Counted from the stretch's first letter, positions 12,255 through 23,573 are shown. The stretch is DNA of 64,000 bases from Acanthosepion lycidas (GCA_963932145.1 OZ010580.1:39326024-39390023), one strand, 5' to 3'. Notes: generated from the letters alone by a model not told the origin. Translations and numbers: made by a program.

Positions 12255-12950
12255 GAGATGAGCTGACCTGAGATGAAACAATTATTTCGAATCAATAGCT
12301 TCATCTACCGCAAAGAAAAGTTGGTTCTCTGTGTAGCGCCAGAAATTTTTTCTCGCCCGAGTCCATCCTTCAAATCTATAAATCAACCATTCACCCATGC
12401 ATGGAATACTGCTATCATATATGGTCTGGAGCCCCCGATGTTCGTCTTAAGGTCCTCGACAAAGCCCAGAGACGGATATACAGTGTGGTTGGCCCTGATC
12501 TCGTATCTCGCCTACAGTCGCTCTCTCACAGACTTTCCGTCGCCTCTCTCTGTCTTTTCTACAAATACTTTCACGGTAACTGCCACGACGAGGTAGTTTC
12601 GCTAGTTCCCAAAATGCATGAATTTAAACGTGCCACTTGGTCGGCATCTCAGTCCCACCCTTTCACTGTGGAAGCGGTTAAATGTAACAGTCTCTTCTAC
12701 TCTAATAGCTTCATGTCTTGCACTTCCCGTCTGTGGAACTCCCTTCCTCTTACTTGCTTCCCTGATAGCTATAATCTCCAACTATTCAAATGCAATGTCA
12801 ATAGATATCTCCAGATGCCTTGATCTAATTCCCCGCCCTTCTCTTCATCCTTTCCACTTTAACGCCTCTTTACTCTTGCCTCTACTCTCAGTAACTCCTT
12901 GTGTGCTAGTGGCACTTTCGCCTTGCTTGGGGTGAAAAGCTTAAAAAAAT
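12255..12950 (+). mobile_element. Jockey/CR1-group LINE family A, 3' end (copy 1)
   Basis: The frame 12401-12823 encodes MEYCYHIWSGAPDVRLKVLDKAQRR and, further on, SLCLFYKYFHGNCHDE, SRLWNSLPLTCFPDSYNLQLFK. This is the typical C-terminal region of Jockey/CR1-group ORF2 proteins. DNA identity with 58620-59310 is high from GCTGACCTGAGATG onward. It ends with a short UTR closing in CTTGGGGTGAAAAGCTT and an A-rich tail. The copy is 5'-truncated and starts at the 3' terminus of the Tx1-like LINE. A 14-bp direct duplication (CTGACCTGAGATGA twice) marks the junction. Confidence 0.75.
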
Positions 12951-13435
12951 GTAAGAATGTGGTATTTTGGTGCAAAGGATATTGGATAGTTTGTTTGGGT
13001 CAGTGATCTGGCTAGCTAAGTTTAAGTTTAAAAAATGATGACTAACCCTCTACATCTCCACTTTTGGCCTTGTGCCACATTTTTTGTATTTATACAAAAA
13101 TAAATATCATTAATAAAATACTGCTTCATAAACTTCTACTTAGAGTTCCTACTATATTACAAAAGAGGTTAGTTGTTATTCTTTCATAGAAATATTTCTT
13201 TTCGGACTTTAATGTTTTGTTAAAATTGCATCATATTTAATCAGATTTTATGGCGACGGAATACTGAAATATCGAGAGTGACCCGGAACCATGAAAATAC
13301 TTGCTCTTCTGCTTTCACTTTGCAGTTCAACATACTAGGTACATTGTTTTTCAGACTTCTTTAATTCATATTAATTCTAAAGTTTAGTCAATGAAATCCT
13401 GACGATGCTTTTATCATTCCCGTTTAATTCAAAAG
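12951..13435. other. No feature recognised
   Basis: AT-rich sequence between two LINE family A pieces. Nothing conserved is seen in either strand. Confidence 0.4.
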
Positions 13436-13439
13436 TTTT

Positions 13440-14320
13440 TCTCACTCTAGAACGCCTTTTCAGGATTGGAAACAGGAAATAGCTCCCCAAATCTCTAATC
13501 TGTACAATAAATGCCTTGCTGCCTCCTGCTTTCCTGCCTGCTAGAAGACATTTTCTGTTGTTCCAGTTTTTAAGAACTCTGGGGAACCATCTGACCCATC
13601 CAAATATCGGCCTATTAGCCTCCTGACACTTTTTGGGAAACACCTAGACGCCCTACTCAATACTGAATTGGTTTGTAATCTCTCATCTCAGACAGGCAAT
13701 ATGGCTTCGTTTCTCCAGATCAATTGATGATGTACTAACGATAATTGCGGGAAGAGACTATCATCCTCTAGATAAAAACGGCGAAGTCCGAGCTGTAGCA
13801 TTGGACAGCTCGAAAGCCTTTGAGAGGGTCTGGTATTCAGGTTTTTTCCACAAGCTGAAAAGCTACGGTATCTCCGGTCACGTATTTGAGATGATCAAGA
13901 CGTTCCTATCAAATCGTGAATTGAAAGTTATCCTGAACGGCCACTCGTCTAGATCCTTTTGTACTAACGCGGGTGTCACCAAGGGCTCCACCCTTGGTCC
14001 TACGCTCATTTTTAATTTTCATTAACAACCTCTTCGATGACATCAGCTCTCAACTTGACATCTACACTGACGACACTAACATTTACGCCTGCCTCAATAT
14101 TAAGGCTGATCAGTCAGACAAGATAAAAATGACAACCGATATACAAAACAACCTCAAGACCGTCGTTAACTGGAGAAAAAGATGTCTTATTAATTTTAAC
14201 GTCTACAAAACTAAACTGCTTTCCGTTGATCATCTGTGATACCCTATCTGCCTTCCATCAGCATGGCTGATGCTATCCCCCAAGAAAGTGTCTCATTGCG
14301 CTTTCTCAGGCTAACATCTC
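13440..14320 (+). mobile_element. LINE family A, internal RT fragment (copy 2)
   Basis: 13560-13640 reads VPVFKNSGEPSDPSKYRPISL in one frame; 13801-14025 gives LDSSKAFERVWYSGF (motif A) and FLSNRELKVILNGHSS; 13973-14239 gives FINNLFDDISSQLDIYTDDTNIY. The YxDD box at 14063-14074 is YTDD instead of the usual YADD. The segment aligns with 57830-58620 in the longer plus-strand copy and stops abruptly at about 14320, so it is truncated at both ends. Frameshifts separate the pieces. Confidence 0.75.
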
Positions 14321-14763
14321 GAAAGTAGAAAGGGATCGTCCAATCGGAAAAAGGAAAGTGACTTTTTAAAAATAATATCCTTTTTATTTTAGACTTTTTT
14401 TTTGTATATTATAAACTATTTTAAAAAAGAATTTTTGATGGAAAATAAATTATATATAAAAAAATTCGTTGCATTATTTTTCTCTAAAAATAATATTATT
14501 TATCATTATTATTAATTATTATTATTTCCTAAAAAATGCCAAAGGGTCAAAATCGTATGTCTAAATGCTTTAGACGAAAAGTCTATTCATTTGTAAACTG
14601 AAAATAGCTGGTGTCAAGCCGTTTTTATATTTCCTCTCTCTTCCTTCTTTTTCCTTTGCTCTCCTTGTTACTTTCGCCAATTGGACGAGACCCCTTTCTA
14701 CTTCACTGTAATTATTATGTCAACATGTCTGCTCTCTTCGCCACAACTTCGATATGTCTCGTT

Positions 14764-14765
<2 letters not shown>
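14321..14765. other. AT-rich sequence, no feature recognised
   Basis: Poly-A/T-rich sequence with ATT-type short runs (14500-14530). No coding or repeat partner seen. Confidence 0.4.

Positions 14766-14825
<60 letters not shown>
14766..14825. repeat. (TA)n microsatellite
   Basis: Sixty bases of pure TA. It produces the IYIYIY frames in several directions here. Confidence 0.97.
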
Positions 14826-14827
<2 letters not shown>

Positions 14828-15193
14828 TTCCTTTTCTTTCTTTTCCCAGCTTTGTTTACATATCCTTCTTCTTCCCCTTTGTCCATCACCTTATCCCTGT
14901 CTAAATACATTTCTATTTTCTTCTCTCCCTTCCCCCAATTTTAAACCTACCTTCTTAAAAAATAATTTATGCTTAAACTATTGTTTTTCTACCTGGAAAA
15001 TTTTATCCATTTATTTGTATCTGAATATGCAGTCTGATGAGTTGGGGCTGATATTGGTTGTAACGAAATAAAATATCACCGTGATCTTACAAAGTATTCG
15101 TTTTTATAATAATTATCATTTGCTCTGTTTTTAAAGCTGTCTTTCGATTTATATACTCTTTGGAATTATTCATACGGATTATCAAATAATATC

Positions 15194-15195
<2 letters not shown>
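14826..15195. other. No feature recognised
   Basis: Pyrimidine-rich on the plus strand up to 14945, then AT-rich. No domain or repeat partner found. Confidence 0.4.

Positions 15196-15272
<77 letters not shown>
15196..15272. repeat. (TA)n microsatellite
   Basis: About 77 bp of uninterrupted TA, directly before a LINE family A 3' remnant. Confidence 0.97.
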
Positions 15273-15274
<2 letters not shown>

Positions 15275-15279
15275 CCTAA

Positions 15280-15500
15280 ATGTAATCCATAAGTTCTGTG
15301 CTAACAATTTCTTCTCTTGCACTTCTCACTTGTGTAACTCCCATCCTGCAATATGCAAGTGCAATATCAATCGTTATGTTCTGTCTTCTTTATTCTTGTT
15401 CTTTTATTATTCTCTCTGCCTGATAGTGTTTTCTTTATTATGTTCTCTAAAACTCAGTAACCCCTTGCGTCTTCGTGGCTTTATTTCTTACTGTTTGAGA
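15280..15500 (+). mobile_element. LINE family A, 3' end remnant
   Basis: Blocks such as TGCAAGTGCAATATCAATCGTTAT and CTCAGTAACCCCTTGCGTCTTCGTGGC (start of the 3' UTR) correspond to AAATGCAATGTCAATAGATAT and CTCAGTAACTCCTTGTGTGCTAGTGGC at 12785-12915. Only about 200 bp remain, held between two (TA)n arrays. Confidence 0.55.
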
Positions 15501-15507
15501 GGAAATG

Positions 15508-15509
<2 letters not shown>

Positions 15510-15569
<60 letters not shown>
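15510..15569. repeat. (TA)n microsatellite
   Basis: Sixty bases of TA following the LINE 3' remnant. Confidence 0.97.
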
Positions 15570-15573
<4 letters not shown>

Positions 15574-15628
15574 TTTATTTAAAAATTATAGCATAAATAT
15601 GTTATAAAACCGCGACAAAAATATACTT

Positions 15629-15630
<2 letters not shown>

Positions 15631-15699
<69 letters not shown>
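15631..15699. repeat. (TA)n microsatellite
   Basis: TA run forming the left border of the palindromic repeat at 15700-15899. Confidence 0.97.
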
Positions 15700-15703
<4 letters not shown>

Positions 15704-15897
15704 GTGAACACTGAAGTCAACACTCAGATGCGACAGGCTGTTTCGTGCTAGACGCAATCGTCAGCCTGGCGATTACGTCTAGCATGGAACAGCCTGAAAC
15801 CCCTGAGTGTTGACTTCAATGTTCACTTTTATATTTACTTACATACGCTCCATCTCTGATATTGACTACGTTCTCCCATAAATATAGCACACCTTAA

Positions 15898-15899
<2 letters not shown>
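15700..15899 (+). repeat. TA-flanked palindromic repeat, copy 1
   Basis: Arms of about 50 bp at 15704-15754 and 15776-15826 are near-perfect inverted copies (GTGAACA-TGAAGTCAACACTCAG at each end, CTAGACG at the hairpin neck). They are followed by a unique 3' part (TTATATTTACTTACATACGCTCCATCTCTGATATTG) up to about 15899. (TA)n arrays abut both sides. Related copies are at 22478-22600 (minus) and 28445-28620 (plus). It codes for nothing; a non-autonomous DNA element with TA preference is the most likely reading. Confidence 0.7.
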
Positions 15900-15945
<46 letters not shown>

Positions 15946-15951
15946 CCTTAA

Positions 15952-16043
<92 letters not shown>
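15900..16043. repeat. (TA)n arrays ending in (CA)n
   Basis: Two TA arrays (15900-15942 and 15955-16026) are separated by a 12-bp spacer that repeats the end of the palindromic element (TACCTTAAAAC). They pass into (CA)n at 16026-16043. Confidence 0.95.
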
Positions 16044-16340
16044 CATACATTATGATTTTAAGTGCTTATATTACCCAGGTGAATTTATTTGGATTAAAAT
16101 AAAATTATAATTAAGAAATCAAATCAAATCTATCAATAAAAATTAATTAATGAGAAATCTCAACGCAATCGAATTACCGTTGTCTGCTCAGCTCACATTT
16201 GACGTCTGAGTTATAAAAGGATTACAATCATATGTACTAATTAGGCCGTGCTTCTGCATTCTTAGATTAATCAGTAATCCTGTAGCCTGCCACATTTATT
16301 AGATGAATTGTTATCTGATATTTTCAAATACAATCTATCT
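16044..16340. other. No feature recognised
   Basis: AT-rich, no partner copies seen inside the window. Confidence 0.4.
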
Positions 16341-16344
16341 TGTT

Positions 16345-16510
16345 CATTTTTTATCAATTCACCCCATGCTAAGACACAAGGAGTTACTAGGAGTGAAAGT
16401 GAATGAAAAGACTTTAGAAAGGACAGAGAGACACAATCCTAAACCTGTACTCCTGTTCAGAAGACCAGAAAAGGCGAGTGAACCGTGCGATAAGCGAACC
16501 TATCTAATGC
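16345..16510 (-). repeat. SINE-like or LINE-tail repeat, copy 1
   Basis: On the minus strand it begins AGATAGGTTCGCTTATCGCAC, contains CTGAACAGGAGTA and TTTAGGATTG, and ends in AGTAACTCCTTGTGTCTTAGCATGGGGTGAATTGATA. Two other copies (30880-31065 and 35705-35895, both minus) share the same 5' start and 3' end. The 3' third resembles the family A LINE UTR (AGTAACTCCTTGTGTGCTAGTGGC...GGGGTGAAAA), as expected for a SINE that borrows a LINE tail. Confidence 0.6.
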
Positions 16511-16519
16511 TTTTGAAAT

Positions 16520-16845
16520 AATTAATAAATGAACTTTCAGAGTTCAGACAGAGATATTAAGAAATTTGTTTTTACTAATGTTCACCCAATACAAGGCCTA
16601 AGATCCACTCAAGGTAGAGGATCACTCAATTAAGTGGAGAAGATAAGAAATGCACTTTATGAGGTTGTGTAAGAATGATAACAGTTAACTCTAGACGTGA
16701 AGAAATTAAGATTATATTGATTGGGTAAACATCCACTCGGTAAGAGAATGCGCGATGTTGTCTCTTCAGAACTTTCTATCCCATCTAGTTCTTAGTAACG
16801 ATTAACTTGTTATCATTTCCGCCATCCATTAACACAAGCTGGTCA
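16520..16845. other. No feature recognised
   Basis: Moderately AT-rich sequence without conserved frames or in-window partner. Confidence 0.4.
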
Positions 16846-16846
16846 A

Positions 16847-17225
16847 CTAGGTAGCTCGCTGTCTCTTTTTATTTCGATATGTTCTGTGAGTGTCATATTT
16901 TTTAAGGCTTCCTTCTTCATTATGCATCCAAGAAATCATAGTTGTCACTTCCTGATTCTGAGTATAAGTTCTTTTTCTTTCCATTTTCCTTCTTCGTTGT
17001 TTACGCTCTCCGTCCATGGTATTCTCAATATTCTCCTGTAGAACCACATCTTGAGATTTCTCTGCATCTGCGAGGAGATTGTCCAGCATTAACTGCCATA
17101 TTGAAGGATTTATATTGCATAGTATTTCAACACTCTTTTCTTTGTTTCTAATGAAATGTTCCTGTTTCTTAGTAGTTTGCTTAGCTTTCTGAAGGCATCT
17201 TTTGCCCCTCCAGTCTCTTTAGATC
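16847..17225 (-). mobile_element. RTE-type LINE, 3' part of ORF (minus strand)
   Basis: Minus-strand translation gives, in shifted frames, AKDAFRKLSKLLRNRNISLETKKRVL (near 17110-17215), then a region ending MWFYRRILRIPWTESVNNEE (near 16985-17055), then TYTQNQEVTTMISWMHNEE. It parallels the plus-strand copy at 25210-25560 (AKKAFQKLIKVLRNGKISLETKQRG). This is the region after the RT in RTE-type ORF2. Frameshifted and 5'-truncated, so inactive. Confidence 0.7.
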
Positions 17226-17474
17226 AATAATACTAATGTTATAAATAAAGAATGTAAAATTAAGATGAAATTAGTACGAGTTAAAAATTAATAATTAAAG
17301 AAAAAAGTTTCCAAGATTTTCAGAAAGTCCTTTTTTTTTTATTAAGATTTGATTCATTGCTATTTTTTTTTGCTTGTTTTTAGGCATGTCAACAATTCAT
17401 GTGTTATTTAAAGCTAAAACATACATGCAAAAGTTTTAAGTTTGTAAATTTTTAATAATTACTAGCTTATAAGC

Positions 17475-20400
17475 AAATCTGTCTTAATGCATTGGCCCGA
17501 TGTGCACTTGCCCGAGGACTCCACGTGCATATGGTTCCAATGCTAATCTGTATATATTAAACGACTTGCGTTACAGAAGCCCCTTCTAGAAGATACTAGA
17601 AAAGAAATTACTACGACAATCCATGCTTATTGCGATTGGTGAAAATATATGTTATAATAGAAAAATCCATTTCATTTTAGTTGGTTCTCGAATAAAAATG
17701 TAAGTGGGGGGATGTCCACTTTTGACTTAGAAGACACCGGAAATGGTGAAGACTTAGTCGCCCACCCCCTATATAAATGGAATGGTTGTACACTTGCAAG
17801 CAATTTCACTACCACGGAAAAGATCAAAAAACAGAGTTATTGCAACTAGCTACATATTTTAATTTAAACATTAATACAAATATGAAAAAAGCAGAAGTTA
17901 ACTGAAGAAGACCAACTGTCGTACTATTAATAGCAATGACATGATTACTGGATATATTTATGCATTGTATATTAATTCAGGTATAGGGCTATGCATAGAT
18001 TATTAATGAGTGAACCTGAGAGTCAATCACAACATTGCACATTTGTACGGTAAGTATGTAGTGGTTATTTAAGATTATTAATTTATGATGCAGTACTAAT
18101 TACCAGGTAAGGATAGTAGTTGAATATATGAATGGATAAGTTTTTTAATTGTGAAAATTGAGAAAAGCCTTGTTAGCCTATACATAGATGAGGCTAGATC
18201 AATGTCAAACATCCTAGCACTAAGCTATATCTAGGTTTTGTCCGGCAGTTTTGTGAATCAGAGTTTGTATTGAGAATAGTGTTCGTACAATTAAAGTAAG
18301 TACATGTTTATTATAGAAGCAGAATGTTTAAACATTTAGGCCTTGTTGCAAGCACAGTTATATAATATAACCCTACATCCTTGTGTGGGACTAAATACTA
18401 AATATTTAAGATATATATTTCCAGGTGAATAACTCTTTCAGAAGAAATGAAACGTGATACTTTGAGTGAAGCATAGAAGAAGAAGCGAGCTGCAGAGAAG
18501 AAGGAGAAAATGGGAAAACTTCCAAAATTGACACTGTGACTCAACACAGGTGCAACGACAATCACTCATGCCATTCCTTCAGATATAGCATCCACATCAG
18601 CATCCACTCCTGAAATGTCAGCCACTAGTACTGTTCCTTCAGATATATCATCCACATCTACATCTATTCCTGCTACCAATCATCAGTTTCATCAGACATA
18701 CCATTATTGCCTGTTGCTGCTTCAAGTGACATTTTACAAAAGGAAATACCCAAATCTGTAACAATAAAAGGATTTTGTAATCCAAGAGACAGATCCGGGG
18801 CTATGTAAAATTAATGATACTAACACAATAGATTACTGAATTCGTAATGGCCCTCATCATGTCATAATCATGATAGCAGCCTTTCAAACTCTTGCAGAGT
18901 ATAAAAAAAGCTGGAGTAGAAAATATGAAGGCAATGTATTTATCAAACAATATATTTAAACGTGAACTGCAGAATAGCGAGTATGTAAAACGTGAATGGC
19001 TATTCTATTCCCCATCCCAAGGTCGTTTGTACTGCTTTGTATGTCATCTATTGTCCAAGAAAGAATTTCCCTTTGCTACATCGGGGTTCAATGACCGGAA
19101 GTACAGCAATGTTATTGTAGAACATGAAAATGGAAAAGAATTTCGAAAGTGCATGACAGCATAATTGATAAAGCATGTAGAAACTGAAAGTGTAGATTCT
19201 TTATTACTTCAGCAACATCGCTCAGAACAGGAATATTGGTATAAAGTGTTGACATGTTTGGTTTCTGTAATTAGCTTTCTTGCCTCCAGAGGTTTGCCAT
19301 TTTGTGGAGAAAATCAGATTATTGGGCGAGCAAAAAAAAAAAGCAACTGTTTAGGTATACTACAGCTGCTGAGTGAATTTGACCCTTTCTTGTAAGAACA
19401 TCTCAAAATCTATGGAAATCCTGGAAAAGGGAATCCGTCATATTGATCTCAAATATTTGTGAGGAATTTATTGAATTAATGGGGCAACAGTTCTTTGTAC
19501 TATTCTTGAAGTAGTAAAAGAGTCAAAGTATTATTCAAGTGTAAATTCCACTCCAGACCATCTCACACACAGATCAAGTGACATTTACTTTCCAATACAT
19601 TAAAGGCTGTTAGCCTGTGGAACTTTTCTTCATGTTCAACCCCATCTTTTCATATGGAGCAAAAGATCTAACAGACACTGTTTTGGATTTTCTTAATGGG
19701 AACAAAATTCCACTATCAAACTGCCGTGATCAGTGACACGATAATGTCTTAAATATATCTGGACGATATACTGAATTAGTTTCACTGATTCATCAATTCA
19801 ATGAGTTTGCCATCTGTTTTCCCTTGCGCTGGACATAGGCTGAACTCGGTGGAAGTAAAAGCAGCAGAGTGTTGTCCACACTAAAAATTCTTTGATTTTC
19901 TTCAGCATCTGTATTCATCTTTTGCTGGTTCTACTCATCGCTGGAATGCATTGACATCATCTCTAGGAAAAAGATTTTGTGGTTATTAAGCGTCTGTCGG
20001 ACACACGATAGTCAACACAATTTGATGCTGTTCATGTTCTGTGTGGTGATTTCGAGAAAATAAAATATGCACTGGATTCTCTATCTACTGACAATAAACA
20101 GCAACTGAATACAAGGCGAGAGTGAATATAAATACAAACCCGTGCGTATGTATCCAGATAAAGTTTACAGTGATGGGAAAAACGGGAACGGAAACAAAGT
20201 GTGTCTTAATAGATATGATGGATCAGTAAGAAAGGTACTTCTCAGTAAAACCGAAAAGTTCAAGGTGGAAATTTTCCTCCCCTTTCTGGACACTCTAATC
20301 TTTGAACTGACAAAACGTGCAGAGGCTTATTCATAGATTGGAAATCTGTTTTCTTTCTTCAGTGAATTGAAAACCATTGCTTCTGATGCACTAAAGAAAA

Positions 20401-21007
20401 AGTGTGAACAACTGGCTATTATGTATCACAAAGACCTGAATTATGATGACCTTTTAAATGAATGTGAGCATCTCAAGCACTGCATGGCTCTTGATGAAAA
20501 TTGTGAAACTCCCCGCTGCACTGTACAGAAAATAATTTCAGACAATTTGAAATCTGTATTCCCGAATGTTGAATTGCATTCATGGTGACCAACGGTACAG
20601 AAGAAAGTTCTTTTTCAAAACCGAAAGTTTCGTTTGAACTAGCTTACACTCATATGCATGGAAAATGACTTATTCCTGAAGACAATTGACTTTAAGCAAT
20701 TCTCCGAAAAGAAATGCCGTATATGCTTGTTATAATAAATTCGTAGTAATTTCATACTGTGACATCTAATCTGTGTGGTTTACTGAGTATTATTGTGTTT
20801 TTCAAACCTTATGTATTGTTCAGATGTTTATTATGTTGATTAATTGCTGCTGTACAGCGTGTTTTAATGTTTTGTTGAAGTGCCAGTAAAATAAATATAT
20901 GTTTAATATTATTGACCATTTGCTTTTTATTCCTGTGAATGGTTGTCGTAGGGGCCCTAGCACACTGGTTTGCCCAGAGGCTCATAATGTTATTAAGACG
21001 GCCATCC
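17475..21007 (+). mobile_element. hAT DNA transposon (ZMYM1-like), decayed
   Basis: The interior encodes pieces of a hAT transposase of the type seen in ZMYM1-like proteins. The ends look like imperfect terminal inverted repeats: GTCTTAATGCATTGGCC near 17480, and on the opposite strand GTCTTAATAACATTATGAGCC near 20980-21000. Beside them are TTATAAGC (17467-17474) and CTATAAGT (21008-21015), a possible 8-bp target duplication with two differences. The size (about 3.5 kb) fits an autonomous hAT. Stops and frameshifts make it inactive. The exact ends are inferred. Confidence 0.6.
18447..20708 (+). pseudogene. hAT transposase (ZMYM1/DUF4371-like), broken
   Basis: From the ATG at 18447 the frame gives MKRDTLSEA then a stop. 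A Ser/Thr-rich segment follows, and then 18892-19164 encodes REWLFYSPSQGRLYCFVCHLLS, a TTF-type zinc-finger-like stretch (C-x2-C). 19165-19395 continues with HRSEQEYWYKVLTCLVSVISFLASRGLPF, typical of the DUF4371 region. Later frames show CAGHRLNSVEVKAAECCPH (19825-19885) and AGSTHRWNALTSS. 20142-20336 and 20367-20588 give CLNRYDGSVRK-like and helical segments. A C-terminal dimerisation remnant follows (KKVLFQNRKF near 20600, corresponding to the ERSFSKLK motif of the family). At least eight interruptions. Confidence 0.65.
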
Positions 21008-21015
21008 CTATAAGT

Positions 21016-22414
21016 GGATTTTTACCTTTGTGCTATTTTCACTCCAAATTATTATATTTTTAGCAAGAGATCTGAATTAGAAGAGAAGTTACGAGACGAT
21101 ATCCCAAAAATGTCGTGAAAAATTCTTCGTCAAACTAGCGTATATTCATTTTCTTTTTCTGTTCCACCGCTAAACGGAAATATCATTTTGGAACAGTACC
21201 GATTTTCTCCTTCAACTAGAGCAAATTCTGACATCGATTGCATTCTTTCACTACTAGAAATCATGGCAAAAATTTCTAAACAAATCTGGATAGTGAAGAC
21301 AGCCAAGAACCAAGAGAAAATCATTAAGTAGGTTGAAATGTCAAAAGCGCCATTTCGGAAATCGTCTCAGATCAGTTGAAGCGTTTTCAAACCACCAAAC
21401 CATGGTCGCTTTCAAAAGTTGCAGCATAGGATAAAACGGAGACTGATCAGGATAACAAAAAATTCAGTGAAAGTAGATTGATCAAGTAATCGATGAGTGT
21501 GACTTGGTTCAATTTGGTGTCATTAGATAACCACACTAAACGCATCCTTCAAGAAGATTCAATTCAATGAAGAAACGAGTTTTAAACAAAAACATCTGAA
21601 GGCAACATTAATTTAGTCAAAGTGATTGAAATTATAGGATACATACTTGAAATAAGATCCCATTCAGCGATGAAACGAAAATGGAGTTGCATTCTAATAA
21701 GTAAGAATTTATCGGAAGGCAGACAGGAAAGCGTAAGGATTCAGCTTACGCAACAAAATCAGTGAAGTTTTGGCTTTAAAAGTCTGATAATTTAGGACTA
21801 AATAAAAATCGATGGTTCACGGTAATTGTTTAAAATTGACGATAGCTTGTATAGTACCAAATAGATCCTGTTGCTGAAGGCGAGATGTTTTAGAATTACG
21901 GAGCTCCATATCACAGATTGCATGCAATACAACAGAGACTGATTGATTAATGTATCACTGCATTGAAACATTGGCTAGATTAGAGCTCTGACTTAAATTA
22001 TGAATCAGATGTTGATTGAACTTATGACCAGAATTCATCAGAAGAATCAATGTGATTTTGATTTGTGGGGGCCCAACCATAGGGAATGACATGATATAAT
22101 AATTAAAATATGAAAATGACTCCAAAGATGGTCAAATATTCATTTGTAAGCAATACAATATAAACACCCACCTATGAGACAATTATTAAATATTTACAAA
22201 TAGTTTAACTCTACGTTAGTCACATGCAGTGAATTCTTACCCCGACATTTTTAAAGTACTCGTAATTCTTAATTGGTAACTTGTCTCTTTTGCTTCCTTC
22301 CACTACGTTCCTGACTCAGTGAGGGTGTGCAGCACGCAGTGTGGCGCAGTTGTAGCCCAGTTGACTTCTTCGGGGTATCCTGTCAACTCACCTGATTAAC
22401 GAAGGTAAATTTTC

Positions 22415-22415
<1 letters not shown>
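21016..22415. other. Unrecognised, moderately AT-rich region
   Basis: About 1.4 kb right of the hAT element. Short frames are interrupted and I recognise no family. Codon-like periodicity is not obvious. It could be a very old element or plain intron. Confidence 0.35.

Positions 22416-22420
<5 letters not shown>

Positions 22421-22478
<58 letters not shown>
22421..22478. repeat. (TA)n microsatellite
   Basis: TA run adjoining the minus-strand copy of the palindromic repeat, on the same side relative to the element as in the other copies. Confidence 0.97.
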
Positions 22479-22480
<2 letters not shown>

Positions 22481-22600
22481 GAAATATAGTCTTAAGATGT
22501 GCTATATTTATGGAATAAAGTGCTCAATATCAGAGATAGAGCGTGTGTAAATATAAAAGTGAACATAGAAGTCAACACTTAGAGGCGACAATCTGTTTCA
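22478..22600 (-). repeat. TA-flanked palindromic repeat, copy 2 (partial)
   Basis: In reverse complement it reads AAGTGTTGACTTCTATGTTCAC, then TTTATATTTACACACGCTCTATCTCTGATATTGAG, then CATAAATATAGCACATCTTAAGACTATATTTC. This matches the distal half of the repeat at 15700-15899. The proximal palindrome arm is missing and is replaced by a short TA run (22599-22612). Confidence 0.65.
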
Positions 22601-22612
22601 TATATATATATA

Positions 22613-23270
22613 ATTGCTCTTTAAGTCCTGTAATTATGAGTTTTAATGTATTATCGCCATATTTGGGTTATTTTTGAGGAATAAAACTTTTCTCTGTTAT
22701 TGTATTTTTGTGTTTCAAGTACAATTTACAGCATATATTTATGCAACAAATTTATTATAATTTTCATTTCAATGAATAATTATATCTTCATTTAAATGTG
22801 TATATCGTAACGGAGATCGCCCGTTATATTATTTTTTCAGCAGTACGACAATATTTTACATAATTGTAACACTATAAGTATTAGGTTGTGTAAACACCCT
22901 AGACGATTGTCCATTTTCGGAAATCCGAGGTGACTAATGCAGGGTTAAAATAGCCTCGGACTTTTCCATGGTATTTTATTTCGCCTTGTATTAGGTTGCT
23001 TAACTGGCTTTGATGTTACTTAACTTTGACTGTAGCGAGACTTGACTGTAGTGGTTTTTTTTTTAATATTAATAATTTATCGTTTTCTGAAATAGTACAT
23101 TTAGTAAAGTTAGGAAGTGCATAAAAATACTAAGCTGACAATATTGTACTATTTGAAAAAATGTTATTAATATTAATTGTGTTCTGCCCGTCAAAGGGCC
23201 GACGCACTAGTTAAGATGTCGTAACCCTGATAACAGTTCTAATTGCGGAGAGAAGACAGGTAGACTTTTA
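22613..23270. other. Probable intron sequence
   Basis: AT-rich DNA downstream of the SLC35F-like exon in its reading direction. The 5' splice site lies at 23275. No further exon was recognised. Confidence 0.4.
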
Positions 23271-23275
23271 CTTAC

Positions 23276-23573
23276 CTGAACAATTGCTTCAGCTCTACGG
23301 ATCCTCTGGCTACTATGTATGCTATGGTGATGTATACAGGATAAAAGACAATCATCCATGATGTGTAGAAATAGACCACTACGAGGGGCGCGCTGAATGT
23401 GTCCGTATACGTGTTCTTACCGAAATGGGTGAACCCCAACCACGCTACGCCCATTGCGATCGTAATGATTACTCCGGATACAAACTGTTTCTGCACATGT
23501 GAGCACGTGCAGTGACGTTTGTAAATTTCTGTCGCTGTCGAGTTGGTGTCTGTGTTTGATTGATTCGAACCAC
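23276..23573 (-). CDS. Exon of an SLC35F3/F4-like solute carrier
   Basis: On the minus strand an intron-like TTTCTTTTCTTTATTTGCAG precedes the exon at 23573, and the exon closes CAG|GTAAGTA at 23276, a near-ideal donor. The 298 bp are fully open (about 99 residues). The first third is hydrophilic with a Cys pair (HCTCS). Then come two hydrophobic stretches, GVIITIAMGVAWLGFTHFG and APLVVVYFYTSWMIVFYPVY, ending in an Arg/Glu-containing turn. The WxG..., T..F.AP, ...W...FFP-VY pattern is that of SLC35F3/F4 transporters. These are multi-pass membrane proteins of the nucleotide-sugar transporter-like superfamily, whose human F3 member has been linked to thiamine transport. The intron phases differ at the two ends (1 and 2). 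No neighbouring exons were found, as expected with large introns. A related SLC35F subtype is possible. Confidence 0.7.

Noticed and set aside
14611..15071. Overlapping frames rich in IYIYIY on both strands
   Set aside because: They are translations of the (TA)n array at 14766-14825. The same applies to similar frames at 15330, 15835, 28227, 28671, 29711, 31215, 53029 and 61213.
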